A DNA stretch of 6,918 nucleotides from the NCBI GenBank assembly GCA_902465775.1, contig CABQOJ010000063.1:1-6918 (forward strand), read 5' to 3'. Each line of letters starts with the position of its first letter. Positions within the stretch are counted from its first letter, which is position 1. The position numbers and the translations under genes are program-made. Below the pieces are notes generated by a model that saw only the letters and a program-made list of their open reading frames with translations, ran no database searches and had not been told where the DNA came from. Shown one piece after another: positions 1 through 6,785 of the stretch. Source of the stretch: an uncultured Porphyromonas sp. Its GTDB lineage: Bacteria > Bacteroidota > Bacteroidia > Bacteroidales > Porphyromonadaceae.

Positions 1-2129
1 CGATGAATCAGAATGAGCCGAACACGGCGCTTGCCATCAAGAGCTACATCAACCGTGAGCAGTATGGCGCTATTCCTCATCTATACAGTGCTACCTACGT
101 GGCGCGTCCTATAGCGATGGAGGAGGGAAGTCCTGTCTATGCGCCCAAGGTAAAGAGCAATCCCAACGAACCTGACGAGTATGTCAAGATCTATAGCCAG
201 CCAGTGGTGAAGTATGCTCCGGGGAGCAAGATGCTCTTCCCCCGTATGTTCTCGCCACAGCCGGAGCATATAAGCGGGTACAATACTTGGGTAGATCGCA
301 ACCCTGATGATATGTCTAAGCCCTCGATGGCGGACAACTTGAAGTACCTCCTGCGCTATCAGGTTAACTATATGTACTGGCGCTACTTTGGCTGGAACTT
401 CATCGGCCGTCAGAACGACTTGCAGGGCGATGGCGGCATGCTCAAGGGAGGCGTCCTGACGGGCTACTCGTTTATTGATCAGATCGCACTGGGTAAGACC
501 AAAGATCTGCCAGATCAATTCCTTAGTAACAAGGGACGCAACGCTTACTACCTCTTGCCGCTTCTCCTCGGCTTCCTAGGCATTGCCTATCAGGTGATGA
601 GGCGCAAGAAGGGAATGCAAGCTTTTTGGATCACGCTGGCGCTCTTCTTCATGACGGGCTTGGCGATTATCCTGTACATCAACCAGACGCCAGGGCAGCC
701 TCGTGAGCGAGACTACGCCTATGCGGGCTCTTTCTACGCCTTTGCGATATGGATCGGCTTCGGTGTGGCAGGACTTTACGAACTGCTGAGCCGTGCTAAG
801 CTCAAGCCTGTACTGAATGCCTCGATCGTCTCGGTACTCGGATTGATCGTGCCGATACAGATGGCTTCGGAAAACTGGGACGACCACGATCGCTCAGGAC
901 GTGTCCTAGCTAGCGACTTCGGATACAACTACTTGATCAGTTGTGATCCCAACGCGGTGCTACTCTGCTTCGGGGATAACGATACCTTCCCCTTGTGGTA
1001 CTCCCAAGAGGTGGAAGGTGTGCGCACCGATGTCAAGGTGGGCAACCTGAGCTACCTGCAGTCGGAGTGGTACGGCAAGCATATGCTACGTCACAGCTAC
1101 GAGGCGCAGCCGATACCTAATAAATATATGAGTCCAGCCTTCTTCGTCACGAACTCTTATGCGCTGATACGTCCGACGAGTGAGGTGCCGATGCCTTTCG
1201 ACCAAGCGATGAAGGCCGCGACTAAGGTTGTTCCTCAGGGGCAGGCGCAGATGCCTACGGATAAGGTGCTACTATCTGTGGACACACTGGCTGTCGCTAA
1301 GTACTTCCCGCAGCTTCAGGGCTTGCCTATGCCCGAGAGTATGGTGCTTTCGCTGGAGGGCAAGACGGCTGTGACGAGAGATCAGCTCTTTGTCCTAGAT
1401 ATGCTGGGCGCAGCGAAGTGGCGGCGACCGATCATGTGGGTGACCTCGGCTCCTCAGAATGTCTTTGCTAATCAGAGACAGTATATGTCGCAGGTGGGTA
1501 TGGCGCAACGCTTTAACCCGACGACCGTGGCGGGGACGCCTTACGAAGTCGATGTGGAGCGGATGTATGACTTGGTGATGAACAAGTATCGCTACTTCAA
1601 CGCCAACGACCCGAACATCTACTTTGACGAGAATATCCGACGGAACATCTCTTACTACTATCGAGCACGTGTCTTCGCGACGCTAGCCCAGGCGCTCCTA
1701 CGTCAAGGCGACACCGAGCGAGCTAAGGAAGTGCTGACGAAGTGTGCCGAGGTGATCTCGCCCAAGGCGGTTCCCTACGACATGACTGACGTAAGTCTAG
1801 CGGACGCTTACTATCGTGCCGATATGACGAAGCAGGGCGACGAGATCGTTCGCGCACTCTTCCGCGACACGGCACAGCTCCTCTACTGGGTCAGCCAGCA
1901 AAGCCCACGCCATCAGTTGGCACTCGTCAGCGATGCGACGGTACGCTACTCGCTCGTCACGCTTATGGACTTGGTTCGCATAGATATGCTCTGGGGTCGC
2001 AACCTCTTGGCAGAGTATGAGACGATGCTACAGCAAGCGTTGCCTACCTTTGGCGGATCCCTGGAGGCTGTCAAGGAGATGACCGCTCAGCAGCTCGCTC
2101 AGAGGCTTTCTGATCCAACAAATCAGTAA
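1..2129 (+). CDS. DUF2723 / TMEM260-like multi-pass membrane protein, C-terminal part (5' end outside window)
   Basis: This is the C-terminal ~708 residues of a large inner-membrane protein of the DUF2723 family, common in Bacteroidetes and related to eukaryotic TMEM260, a protein O-mannosyltransferase. The reading frame is open from the first bases, and the Met codon at base 3 is probably internal, because the family normally has several hundred further N-terminal residues with many membrane helices. Numbering from that Met, four likely membrane helices lie near residues 181-198, 207-226, 240-262 and 267-287. The stretch NQTPGQPRERDYAYAGSF (227-244) and the block with FGDNDTFPLW (323-332) look like the conserved core of the family. 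A helical, TPR-like region follows (about 551-586, with helices to the C-terminus). I infer that it transfers a sugar from a lipid carrier to exported proteins, but the catalytic N-terminal part is not visible. The stop lies 29 bases before the mutase gene. Confidence 0.85.
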   Translation, partial: MNQNEPNTALAIKSYINREQYGAIPHLYSATYVARPIAMEEGSPVYAPKVKSNPNEPDEYVKIYSQPVVKYAPGSKMLFPRMFSPQPEHISGYNTWVDRNPDDMSKPSMADNLKYLLRYQVNYMYWRYFGWNFIGRQNDLQGDGGMLKGGVLTGYSFIDQIALGKTKDLPDQFLSNKGRNAYYLLPLLLGFLGIAYQVMRRKKGMQAFWITLALFFMTGLAIILYINQTPGQPRERDYAYAGSFYAFAIWIGFGVAGLYELLSRAKLKPVLNASIVSVLGLIVPIQMASENWDDHDRSGRVLASDFGYNYLISCDPNAVLLCFGDNDTFPLWYSQEVEGVRTDVKVGNLSYLQSEWYGKHMLRHSYEAQPIPNKYMSPAFFVTNSYALIRPTSEVPMPFDQAMKAATKVVPQGQAQMPTDKVLLSVDTLAVAKYFPQLQGLPMPESMVLSLEGKTAVTRDQLFVLDMLGAAKWRRPIMWVTSAPQNVFANQRQYMSQVGMAQRFNPTTVAGTPYEVDVERMYDLVMNKYRYFNANDPNIYFDENIRRNISYYYRARVFATLAQALLRQGDTERAKEVLTKCAEVISPKAVPYDMTDVSLADAYYRADMTKQGDEIVRALFRDTAQLLYWVSQQSPRHQLALVSDATVRYSLVTLMDLVRIDMLWGRNLLAEYETMLQQALPTFGGSLEAVKEMTAQQLAQRLSDPTNQ

Positions 2130-2158
2130 TCATTTAGAAACTCCTTTATCTCACCCTT

Positions 2159-2905
2159 ATGAAAAGACTTGTATTAGTACGCCACGGACAGAGTACGTGG
2201 AATAAGAGTAACCAATTCACAGGCTGGACAAACGTCGACCTCACCGAGCAAGGTGTCGAGGAGGCGCACGAGGCTGGCCGACAGCTACGCAAAGCGGGCT
2301 TTCGCTTTGGCAAGGCTTACACATCATATCTCAAGCGCGCCATCAAGACGCTGAACATTATCCTCGACGAGATGGATCTCGACTGGATCCCCGTGGAGAA
2401 GTCGTGGCGTCTCAACGAAAAGCACTACGGTATGCTCCAAGGGCTGGATAAGTCCGAGACAGCGGCCAAGTATGGCGAGGAGCAAGTGCACATCTGGCGA
2501 CGCAGCTACGATGTACCGCCCGCACCGCTAGACCCGACCGATGAGCGGGCTCCTCAGCACGATCCACGCTATGCTGCGGTCAATCCTGACGAACTCCCAC
2601 TCACGGAGTCGCTCAAGGAGACGGTCGAGCGCATCCTTCCTTACTGGGAGAGCAACATTCGTCCCGATTTGGAGAAGTATGGCGAGATCATTGTCACGGC
2701 TCACGGCAATAGCTTGAGAGGTATCGTCAAGCACCTCAAAGGTATCTCAGACGAAGAGATACCTTCGCTCAATCTCCCGACGGGTATCCCGTACGTCTTC
2801 GAGTTTGACGACAAGATGCAGTTGCAGCGTGACTACTTCCTCGGCGATCCCGAGCAGATAGCCAAGCTTCAGGCAGCCGTTGCCAATCAAGGCAAGAGCA
2901 AGTAA
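2159..2905 (+). CDS. gpmA: 2,3-bisphosphoglycerate-dependent phosphoglycerate mutase
   Basis: Cytoplasmic enzyme that interconverts 3-phosphoglycerate and 2-phosphoglycerate in glycolysis and gluconeogenesis through a phosphohistidine intermediate. At 248 residues it has the usual length of the bacterial dPGM family. The histidine phosphatase signature [10 protein letters not shown] is at residues 6-15, with Arg8 and the phosphorylated His9. The other active-site residues also appear to be present: Arg60 in the [10 protein letters not shown] segment, Glu87 in WRLNEKHYG, and His182 in TAHGNSLRG. The long insertion between these motifs, including [15 protein letters not shown], separates it from short cobalamin-phosphatase-type relatives and supports dPGM. 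The start at 2159 puts the first strand directly before the RHG motif. There is no Shine-Dalgarno sequence; the leader is pyrimidine-rich. It lies between the membrane protein and lpdA, spaced 29 and 39 bases from them, so co-transcription is plausible. No sign of damage. Confidence 0.96.
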   Translation: MKRLVLVRHGQSTWNKSNQFTGWTNVDLTEQGVEEAHEAGRQLRKAGFRFGKAYTSYLKRAIKTLNIILDEMDLDWIPVEKSWRLNEKHYGMLQGLDKSETAAKYGEEQVHIWRRSYDVPPAPLDPTDERAPQHDPRYAAVNPDELPLTESLKETVERILPYWESNIRPDLEKYGEIIVTAHGNSLRGIVKHLKGISDEEIPSLNLPTGIPYVFEFDDKMQLQRDYFLGDPEQIAKLQAAVANQGKSK

Positions 2906-2944
2906 CCACGAACCCGTTCATTTCACTAGACACTTCCAACTATT

Positions 2945-4315
2945 ATGACATACGATCTTATCATCATCGGTGGAGGACCCGCGGGCTACACAGCTGCTGA
3001 GCGTGCTGCTCGCGGAGGACTGGAGACGCTACTCATCGAGGAGCGGGCGCTCGGAGGCGTCTGCCTCAACGAAGGGTGTATCCCTACGAAGACGCTTCTT
3101 TACTCGGCTAAAGTTTGGCAGACAGTTCAGAGCGCCGCTAAGTATGGCGTCACCTGTACGCCAGAGCAGATAGACCCAGCCAAGGTTATCTCTAGAAAAA
3201 ATAAAGTCGTTCGTAAGCTCGTCGCTGGTATCCGTGCACGGATGAAGGACGCTGGCGTGACCGTGGTCACAGAGCATGCGACCGTCACGGCGCACAACAG
3301 CGATGATACCTATACCGTCACGGCAGCTGCTGAGACTTATACGGCTAAGCATCTACTCCTCTGTACAGGCTCAGAGACAGTCATCCCGCCTATCCCTGGA
3401 GTCGAGGAGGGACACTATATTACCCACCGAGAAGCTTTGGACAGTAAGGAGCTTCCCGCCTCGATTGTCATCATCGGTGGTGGCGTCATCGGCATGGAGT
3501 TCGCCGCTTACTACAACGAGATGGGCGTGACCGTCTCCGTGGTCGAGATGCTTCCCGAGATTATCAATGGGATGGACAGCGAGCTGGCAGCGCTCCTTCG
3601 TGAGGAGTACACGAAGCGTGGCATCAAGTTCTACCTCCAGCACAAGGTGACGCATCTCTATGCCGACGGCGTAGAAGTCGAGTACGAGGGAGAGACCTTT
3701 AAGGTGGAGGGCGAGCAAGTGATGCTCTCCGTGGGTCGTCGTCCAGTGACCAGCTCCTTCGAAGCTTTGCTCAGCCAAGGGCTCGAGCTCGAGCGTCGGG
3801 GCGTCAAGACCGACGAGTATCTCCGCACCTCGCTCCCCAATCTCTATGCTGCGGGCGATGTCAACGGACACTCGCTCCTAGCCCATACAGCTGTTCGTGA
3901 GGCTGAGGTTGCGGTCGATCATATCCTCGGCCGTGAGATCAATCCGATGAGCTACCGAGCTATCCCTGGGGTCGTCTACACGCATCCCGAGATAGCGGGC
4001 GTAGGCTTCACCGAAGATGCTCTAAAGAGTGGAGACAAAGTCTATACGAAGCTGATGCTCCCGATGAGCTACTCAGGACGCTTTGTTGCGGAAAACGAGA
4101 TGGCTTCAGGCTTTTGCAAAGTACTTGTCAACCCCGAAGGCAAGATCCTCGGAGTGCACATGCTGGGCAATCCTTGTAGCGAACTGATCGTCACCGCTGG
4201 GCTAGCCATCGAGCGTGGGATGACAGCGCACGAGCTGAGCGAAATCATCTTCCCGCACCCCTCCGTGGCTGAGATCCTCAAGGAGACGCTGGAAACCTTT
4301 CCCCGTACGAACTAG
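2945..4315 (+). CDS. lpdA: Dihydrolipoyl dehydrogenase (E3)
   Basis: FAD-dependent pyridine nucleotide-disulfide oxidoreductase that reoxidises dihydrolipoyl groups of 2-oxoacid dehydrogenase complexes or of glycine cleavage H protein, reducing NAD+. At 456 residues it is close to the usual length. The N-terminal FAD-binding loop is GGGPAG (9-14). The redox-active disulfide is Cys40 and Cys45 in GGVCLNEGCIPTK. The NAD-binding loop is IIGGGVIGMEF (176-186), and the second FAD motif is AAGDVNG (302-308). The dimerisation domain ends with the catalytic pair His438 and Glu443 in FPHPSVAE. All catalytic elements are therefore present. Mercuric and glutathione reductases share the fold, but the CLNEGC spacing and the C-terminal HPSVAE favour Lpd. 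No E1, E2 or lipoyl protein gene is adjacent, so its complex cannot be named from this window. Only 6 bases separate its stop from the next start, which suggests co-transcription. Confidence 0.95.
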   Translation: MTYDLIIIGGGPAGYTAAERAARGGLETLLIEERALGGVCLNEGCIPTKTLLYSAKVWQTVQSAAKYGVTCTPEQIDPAKVISRKNKVVRKLVAGIRARMKDAGVTVVTEHATVTAHNSDDTYTVTAAAETYTAKHLLLCTGSETVIPPIPGVEEGHYITHREALDSKELPASIVIIGGGVIGMEFAAYYNEMGVTVSVVEMLPEIINGMDSELAALLREEYTKRGIKFYLQHKVTHLYADGVEVEYEGETFKVEGEQVMLSVGRRPVTSSFEALLSQGLELERRGVKTDEYLRTSLPNLYAAGDVNGHSLLAHTAVREAEVAVDHILGREINPMSYRAIPGVVYTHPEIAGVGFTEDALKSGDKVYTKLMLPMSYSGRFVAENEMASGFCKVLVNPEGKILGVHMLGNPCSELIVTAGLAIERGMTAHELSEIIFPHPSVAEILKETLETFPRTN

Positions 4316-4321
4316 TCTATT

Positions 4322-5284
4322 ATGAAACCTCCTCATATCGTTATCCTAGGCTTAGGAGGCGTCGGCGGATACTTCGGCGGGCTCTGGACACGCTACGCCA
4401 TGGTGCATCCCGACCAGCTACGCGTCTCCTACTTAATGCGTCCAGGAGCTCACTACGATCGTGTACGCAGTGAGGGCTTGCGCATCTCCTCGCCTCGTCT
4501 GGCCGAGACCGTCGTGCGTCCCAGTTGCGTCACTTGCGATCCGCAGGAGCTGGGGCCGATAGACTATCTAGTCGTCGTGACCAAGAGCTATGACCTAGCC
4601 GATAGTATTCGTCCACTGCAGCCCTTCCTGACCAAAGAGAGTGCCGTCCTGCCTCTGCTCAATGGACTAGATATCCATGAGCAGCTCCGCACGATGCTTC
4701 CCGCAGAGGTCGAGCGCTGGGCGGGCGTTGCGTATGTCACCGCACGGCGCACAGAGCCCGGTGTTGTGGAGAGCCACTCCGACAACGAGCGACTCTACAT
4801 AGGCTCTCTGGCACGCCCCATCGGTAGTGAACGAACCGCCAGCGAAGAGCAACTCCTCAAGATCTCCCAAGCTGCCGGCATTGACCTCGTCATCCCGGAC
4901 GATCCGATGGAAGAGGTGCGCAAGAAGTTCCTCATGCTCTCCAACTCAGCTGCTGCAACAGGCTACTACGACTGCGACGTCGAGGGCTTGCTCGGTGCGC
5001 ATCGTGCCTTTGTCATCGGACTCACCGAAGAGCTCTGCCAGCTCTACCGTGCTAAGGGGTGGGGCATCAGCGATGCCGATCCAGTCGCCTCAGCGCTCCG
5101 TCGCATAGAGCGTATGCCACCAGGCACGACCACCTCGATGAATAGCGACTTACGTAATCATCATCAGAGCGAGGTCGAGAGTCTCGTCGGCTACGTGGTC
5201 CGTGAGAGCCATCGCTTAGGCCTCTCAGCGCCACACTATGCAGAGGCTTACGCTGGCATCCTGCAGCGCATCACTCAGCAGTAA
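4322..5284 (+). CDS. panE: Ketopantoate reductase family protein (ApbA/PanE-like 2-dehydropantoate 2-reductase)
   Basis: Probable NADPH-dependent reductase converting 2-dehydropantoate to pantoate for pantothenate and CoA synthesis. The 320-residue length fits the family. The N-terminal Rossmann loop is GLGGVGGYFGG (10-20), with the GxGxxG glycines at 10, 12 and 15. VVVTKSYD (85-91) carries the Lys that usually contacts the cofactor phosphate, and LPLLNGLD (110-117) is the family's NG segment. In the C-terminal helical domain, Lys202 in VRKKFLML is the likely catalytic Lys, and SMNSDL (272-277) with Glu284 in SEVESLVG matches the substrate-binding Ser and acidic residues. The segment after the Lys (FLMLSNSAAAT) differs from the E. 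coli KLxxN pattern but resembles forms I recall from Bacteroidetes. The superfamily includes paralogues acting on other 2-oxoacids, and no panB, panC or panD is adjacent, so the substrate and symbol are less certain than the family. Confidence 0.82.
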   Translation: MKPPHIVILGLGGVGGYFGGLWTRYAMVHPDQLRVSYLMRPGAHYDRVRSEGLRISSPRLAETVVRPSCVTCDPQELGPIDYLVVVTKSYDLADSIRPLQPFLTKESAVLPLLNGLDIHEQLRTMLPAEVERWAGVAYVTARRTEPGVVESHSDNERLYIGSLARPIGSERTASEEQLLKISQAAGIDLVIPDDPMEEVRKKFLMLSNSAAATGYYDCDVEGLLGAHRAFVIGLTEELCQLYRAKGWGISDADPVASALRRIERMPPGTTTSMNSDLRNHHQSEVESLVGYVVRESHRLGLSAPHYAEAYAGILQRITQQ

Positions 5285-5294
5285 TCTACTTATC

Positions 5295-5339
5295 AGCGTC
5301 TCGGAGCTGTCGGTCCCTGTCCGATCACTCCGAGACGCT
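5295..5339 (+). terminator. Perfect 12-bp hairpin after the reductase gene, possible terminator
   Basis: The arms AGCGTCTCGGAG (5295-5306) and CTCCGAGACGCT (5328-5339) are exact reverse complements. Within the 21-base loop, TCGG (5310-5313) can pair with CCGA (5321-5324), giving a stacked inner stem with a 7-base apex. It starts 11 bases after the stop codon, where a terminator is expected. The downstream side reads TCCTCTAATAT and lacks a clear T run, and the minus-strand side also lacks one. It is therefore not a canonical intrinsic terminator in either direction; it may terminate weakly, stabilise the 3' end of the upstream mRNA, or mark a processing site. Confidence 0.5.
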
Positions 5340-5341
5340 TC

Positions 5342-5376
5342 CTCTAATATCTAACCTCTGATCTCTAATCTCTAAT
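5342..5376 (+). repeat. Five-unit 7-bp tandem repeat in the leader of the PD40 gene
   Basis: Five consecutive heptamers fill this stretch: CTCTAAT, ATCTAAC, CTCTGAT, CTCTAAT, CTCTAAT. Units 1, 4 and 5 are identical, unit 3 differs at one base and unit 2 at two. The array begins three bases after the hairpin's right arm and ends five bases (CCCCC) before the ATG at 5382. No Shine-Dalgarno sequence and no recognisable Bacteroidetes -7 element is present. The array therefore makes up nearly all of the leader seen by an initiating ribosome. A change in unit number would alter leader length but not the reading frame. Confidence 0.75.
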
Positions 5377-5381
5377 CCCCC

Positions 5382-6719
5382 ATGAAGCGTCTACTCGTCA
5401 TCTTGCTTTGCCTCCTCACTTTGCCAGCCTTTATGGTTCAAGGGCAAAAGCTAGACTCGCTCGCGCAAGCCTTTCATGCGAAGCCCACTGTAGCCACCGC
5501 CACGCAGCTCGTGGAGCGAGCTACCGCGCGAGGACGCAGTGACCTAGCCGTCTCAGCTTATGAGTACCTTGCTCATCAGAATGGTAAGTACCTGCCCGCT
5601 CTCTGGGAGTGCTACCTCCGAGAGTTGCGACTAGATGCACTGTCCGCTTCACTAGAGAAGCAGAGCAAAGCGCGCAAGGCTCAGCACGCCACCGACCTCT
5701 ACGCCGAGCGACTGCATACGCTGCGACGTCTTATGGGAAACGTCCTTTGGTTAGAAGTGGCCGACACCGTCACCGTCGCACGAGAGCAATTGGCCAGTTA
5801 CCTCAATGGACAGGGCGTCAAAGTCTTCTCCTGTGATACTTTAGGTCTCGGCTTCCTCACCGAGCGAAGTGATCGCTACATCAGACCGCTCCGAGAGCGT
5901 CCCGATGCACCCGTGCGTCTCGTCTATGGCGATCTCCTAGCCAATCAGCCGATACCAACGACGCTTCAAGCAGATGCTAGCATCATCACCGCTATCCCAG
6001 ACAGTCTCGAGGCCCCCTCTTATCCTACGCTAGCTCCCGACGGTATCACGCTCTACTTCTCAGCTATTAGCAAGCAGGGGCTTGGCGGGCGAGATCTCTA
6101 TATGACTCGCCAGACCGCTTCGGGTGCTTACCTACAGCCCGTCCCGCTAGGTCTGCCGTACAATAGCTCGGGCAACGATCTGCTCCTTGCTTTCAACGCT
6201 GAGCGCCATCTCGGCTACCTCGTCTCCGACCGCTATGCCCCCCGTGGCATGGTCACCGTCTACCGCTTTGTTTACAATGAAGGCGAGGTAACCGAGGTAC
6301 CGTCCAACGATCCCGCTCTCCTGCGCCAATACGCTATGCTACGACCTTATCCTATCACGCAGCGCTCGGACGTAGACTACGTTGCTTTGCTGGGTAAGCA
6401 TACCTCTGCACAGCCTGCCCACAGCAGCGCCTCTCAGGGAGCCTTCGTCGTGGCGCCAGATCTGATCTACACCAGCCGTGAGCAGTTTCACTCCACCGAG
6501 GCTGCGACCCTCTACGATCAGTATCTGAGTCAGCAGAAGCAGCTCACCGAGCAGGAGCAGACACTGGCTCGTCTCCGCACTGCCTATCACCAGCATAGTG
6601 GTAGCGATGCTGACCTGACCGAGATGATCCTACAGCTCGAGCGTGAGCTACCCGCAGCCCGCAAAGCGTTGCGCACGCTCGCCCAGAAGATACGACAGCT
6701 CGAGCGCCCGCATCTCTAA
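5382..6719 (+). CDS. Exported PD40 beta-propeller-repeat protein with C-terminal coiled coil
   Basis: A 445-residue protein of unknown specific function. The N-terminus is a classical signal peptide: MKR, then a hydrophobic core (about 4-18), with likely cleavage near VQG-QK (21/22). A helical region (about 25-140) has the look of TPR-like or other helical repeats. Residues 213-244 contain a PD40 (WD40-like) motif: YPTLAPDGITLYFSA, then GLGGRDLYMTR. This is the blade form found in Bacteroidetes periplasmic and OmpA-linked proteins. A second weaker blade spans about 255-297. Residues 375-441 are rich in Gln, Leu, Glu and Arg and likely form a coiled coil. There is no OmpA peptidoglycan-binding domain and no type IX secretion C-terminal signal that I can see. 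Periplasmic or outer-membrane-associated location is inferred. The start is fixed by the signal peptide. The hairpin and heptad repeat upstream suggest expression separate from the metabolic genes, though read-through is possible. Confidence 0.8.
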   Translation: MKRLLVILLCLLTLPAFMVQGQKLDSLAQAFHAKPTVATATQLVERATARGRSDLAVSAYEYLAHQNGKYLPALWECYLRELRLDALSASLEKQSKARKAQHATDLYAERLHTLRRLMGNVLWLEVADTVTVAREQLASYLNGQGVKVFSCDTLGLGFLTERSDRYIRPLRERPDAPVRLVYGDLLANQPIPTTLQADASIITAIPDSLEAPSYPTLAPDGITLYFSAISKQGLGGRDLYMTRQTASGAYLQPVPLGLPYNSSGNDLLLAFNAERHLGYLVSDRYAPRGMVTVYRFVYNEGEVTEVPSNDPALLRQYAMLRPYPITQRSDVDYVALLGKHTSAQPAHSSASQGAFVVAPDLIYTSREQFHSTEAATLYDQYLSQQKQLTEQEQTLARLRTAYHQHSGSDADLTEMILQLERELPAARKALRTLAQKIRQLERPHL

Positions 6720-6745
6720 GAGCGCCCTATATTTTGGAAAAGTAG

Positions 6746-6753
6746 TACCTTAG
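6746..6753 (+). promoter_or_regulatory. Possible Bacteroidetes -7 promoter element before the lipoprotein gene
   Basis: TACCTTAG matches the Bacteroidetes sigma factor -7 consensus TAnnTTTG at all but one defined position, and is followed by C as is common. It lies 32 bases before the lipoprotein start, which would give a short leader beginning near 6760. A TTTG is present at 6733-6736, but it is only 9 bases upstream, not the roughly 19-21 expected for a -33 element, and nothing similar is seen at the right distance. The call rests on one box only. Confidence 0.35.
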
Positions 6754-6754
6754 C

Positions 6755-6777
6755 GGGCGTTAAACCAATAAACGCCC
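6755..6777 (+). other. Small inverted repeat in the lipoprotein leader
   Basis: GGGCGTT (6755-6761) and AACGCCC (6771-6777) form a perfect 7-bp stem around a 9-base A-rich loop. It sits directly after the putative -7 element and ends 8 bases before the ATG at 6786. It could be an operator for a dimeric regulator, an mRNA leader hairpin affecting initiation, or a weak terminator for the upstream gene; no T run follows. The left arm can also pair with CGCCC at 6723-6727, so two alternative structures are possible in a read-through transcript. Confidence 0.4.
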
Positions 6778-6785
6778 TAATAACA

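Noticed and set aside
3..5. ATG at base 3 as the true start of the first gene
   Set aside because: The frame is open to the window edge and the family has a long N-terminal membrane region before this point; there is no leader or membrane signal at this Met.
81..518. 145-codon minus-strand frame inside the DUF2723 gene
   Set aside because: Shadow of a well-supported gene; no recognisable domain, signal sequence or separate leader.
2130..2158. Terminator or promoter between the DUF2723 gene and gpmA
   Set aside because: The 29 bases hold no inverted repeat and no TAnnTTTG-like box; nothing can be supported beyond a pyrimidine-rich leader.
3781..3794. Perfect 14-bp palindrome GCTCGAGCTCGAGC in lpdA
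   Set aside because: Explained by consecutive codons for Leu-Glu-Leu-Glu within the coding sequence; no reason to see it as a binding site.
3371..3871. 166-codon open frame on the minus strand inside lpdA
   Set aside because: It lies wholly within a gene with intact catalytic motifs, its translation shows no recognisable domain, and long antisense frames are expected in GC-rich coding DNA with this codon use.
4250..4275. Phe-Pro-His-Pro in place of His-x-His-Pro near the Lpd C-terminus
   Set aside because: The catalytic His438 and Glu443 keep their spacing, and as I recall the IFPHP form is common in bacterial Lpd proteins, so it is not a defect.
4827..5108. 93-codon plus-strand frame overlapping the reductase gene
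   Set aside because: Out-of-frame, Ser/Arg-rich low-complexity translation typical of a shifted frame; the reductase frame carries the conserved residues here.
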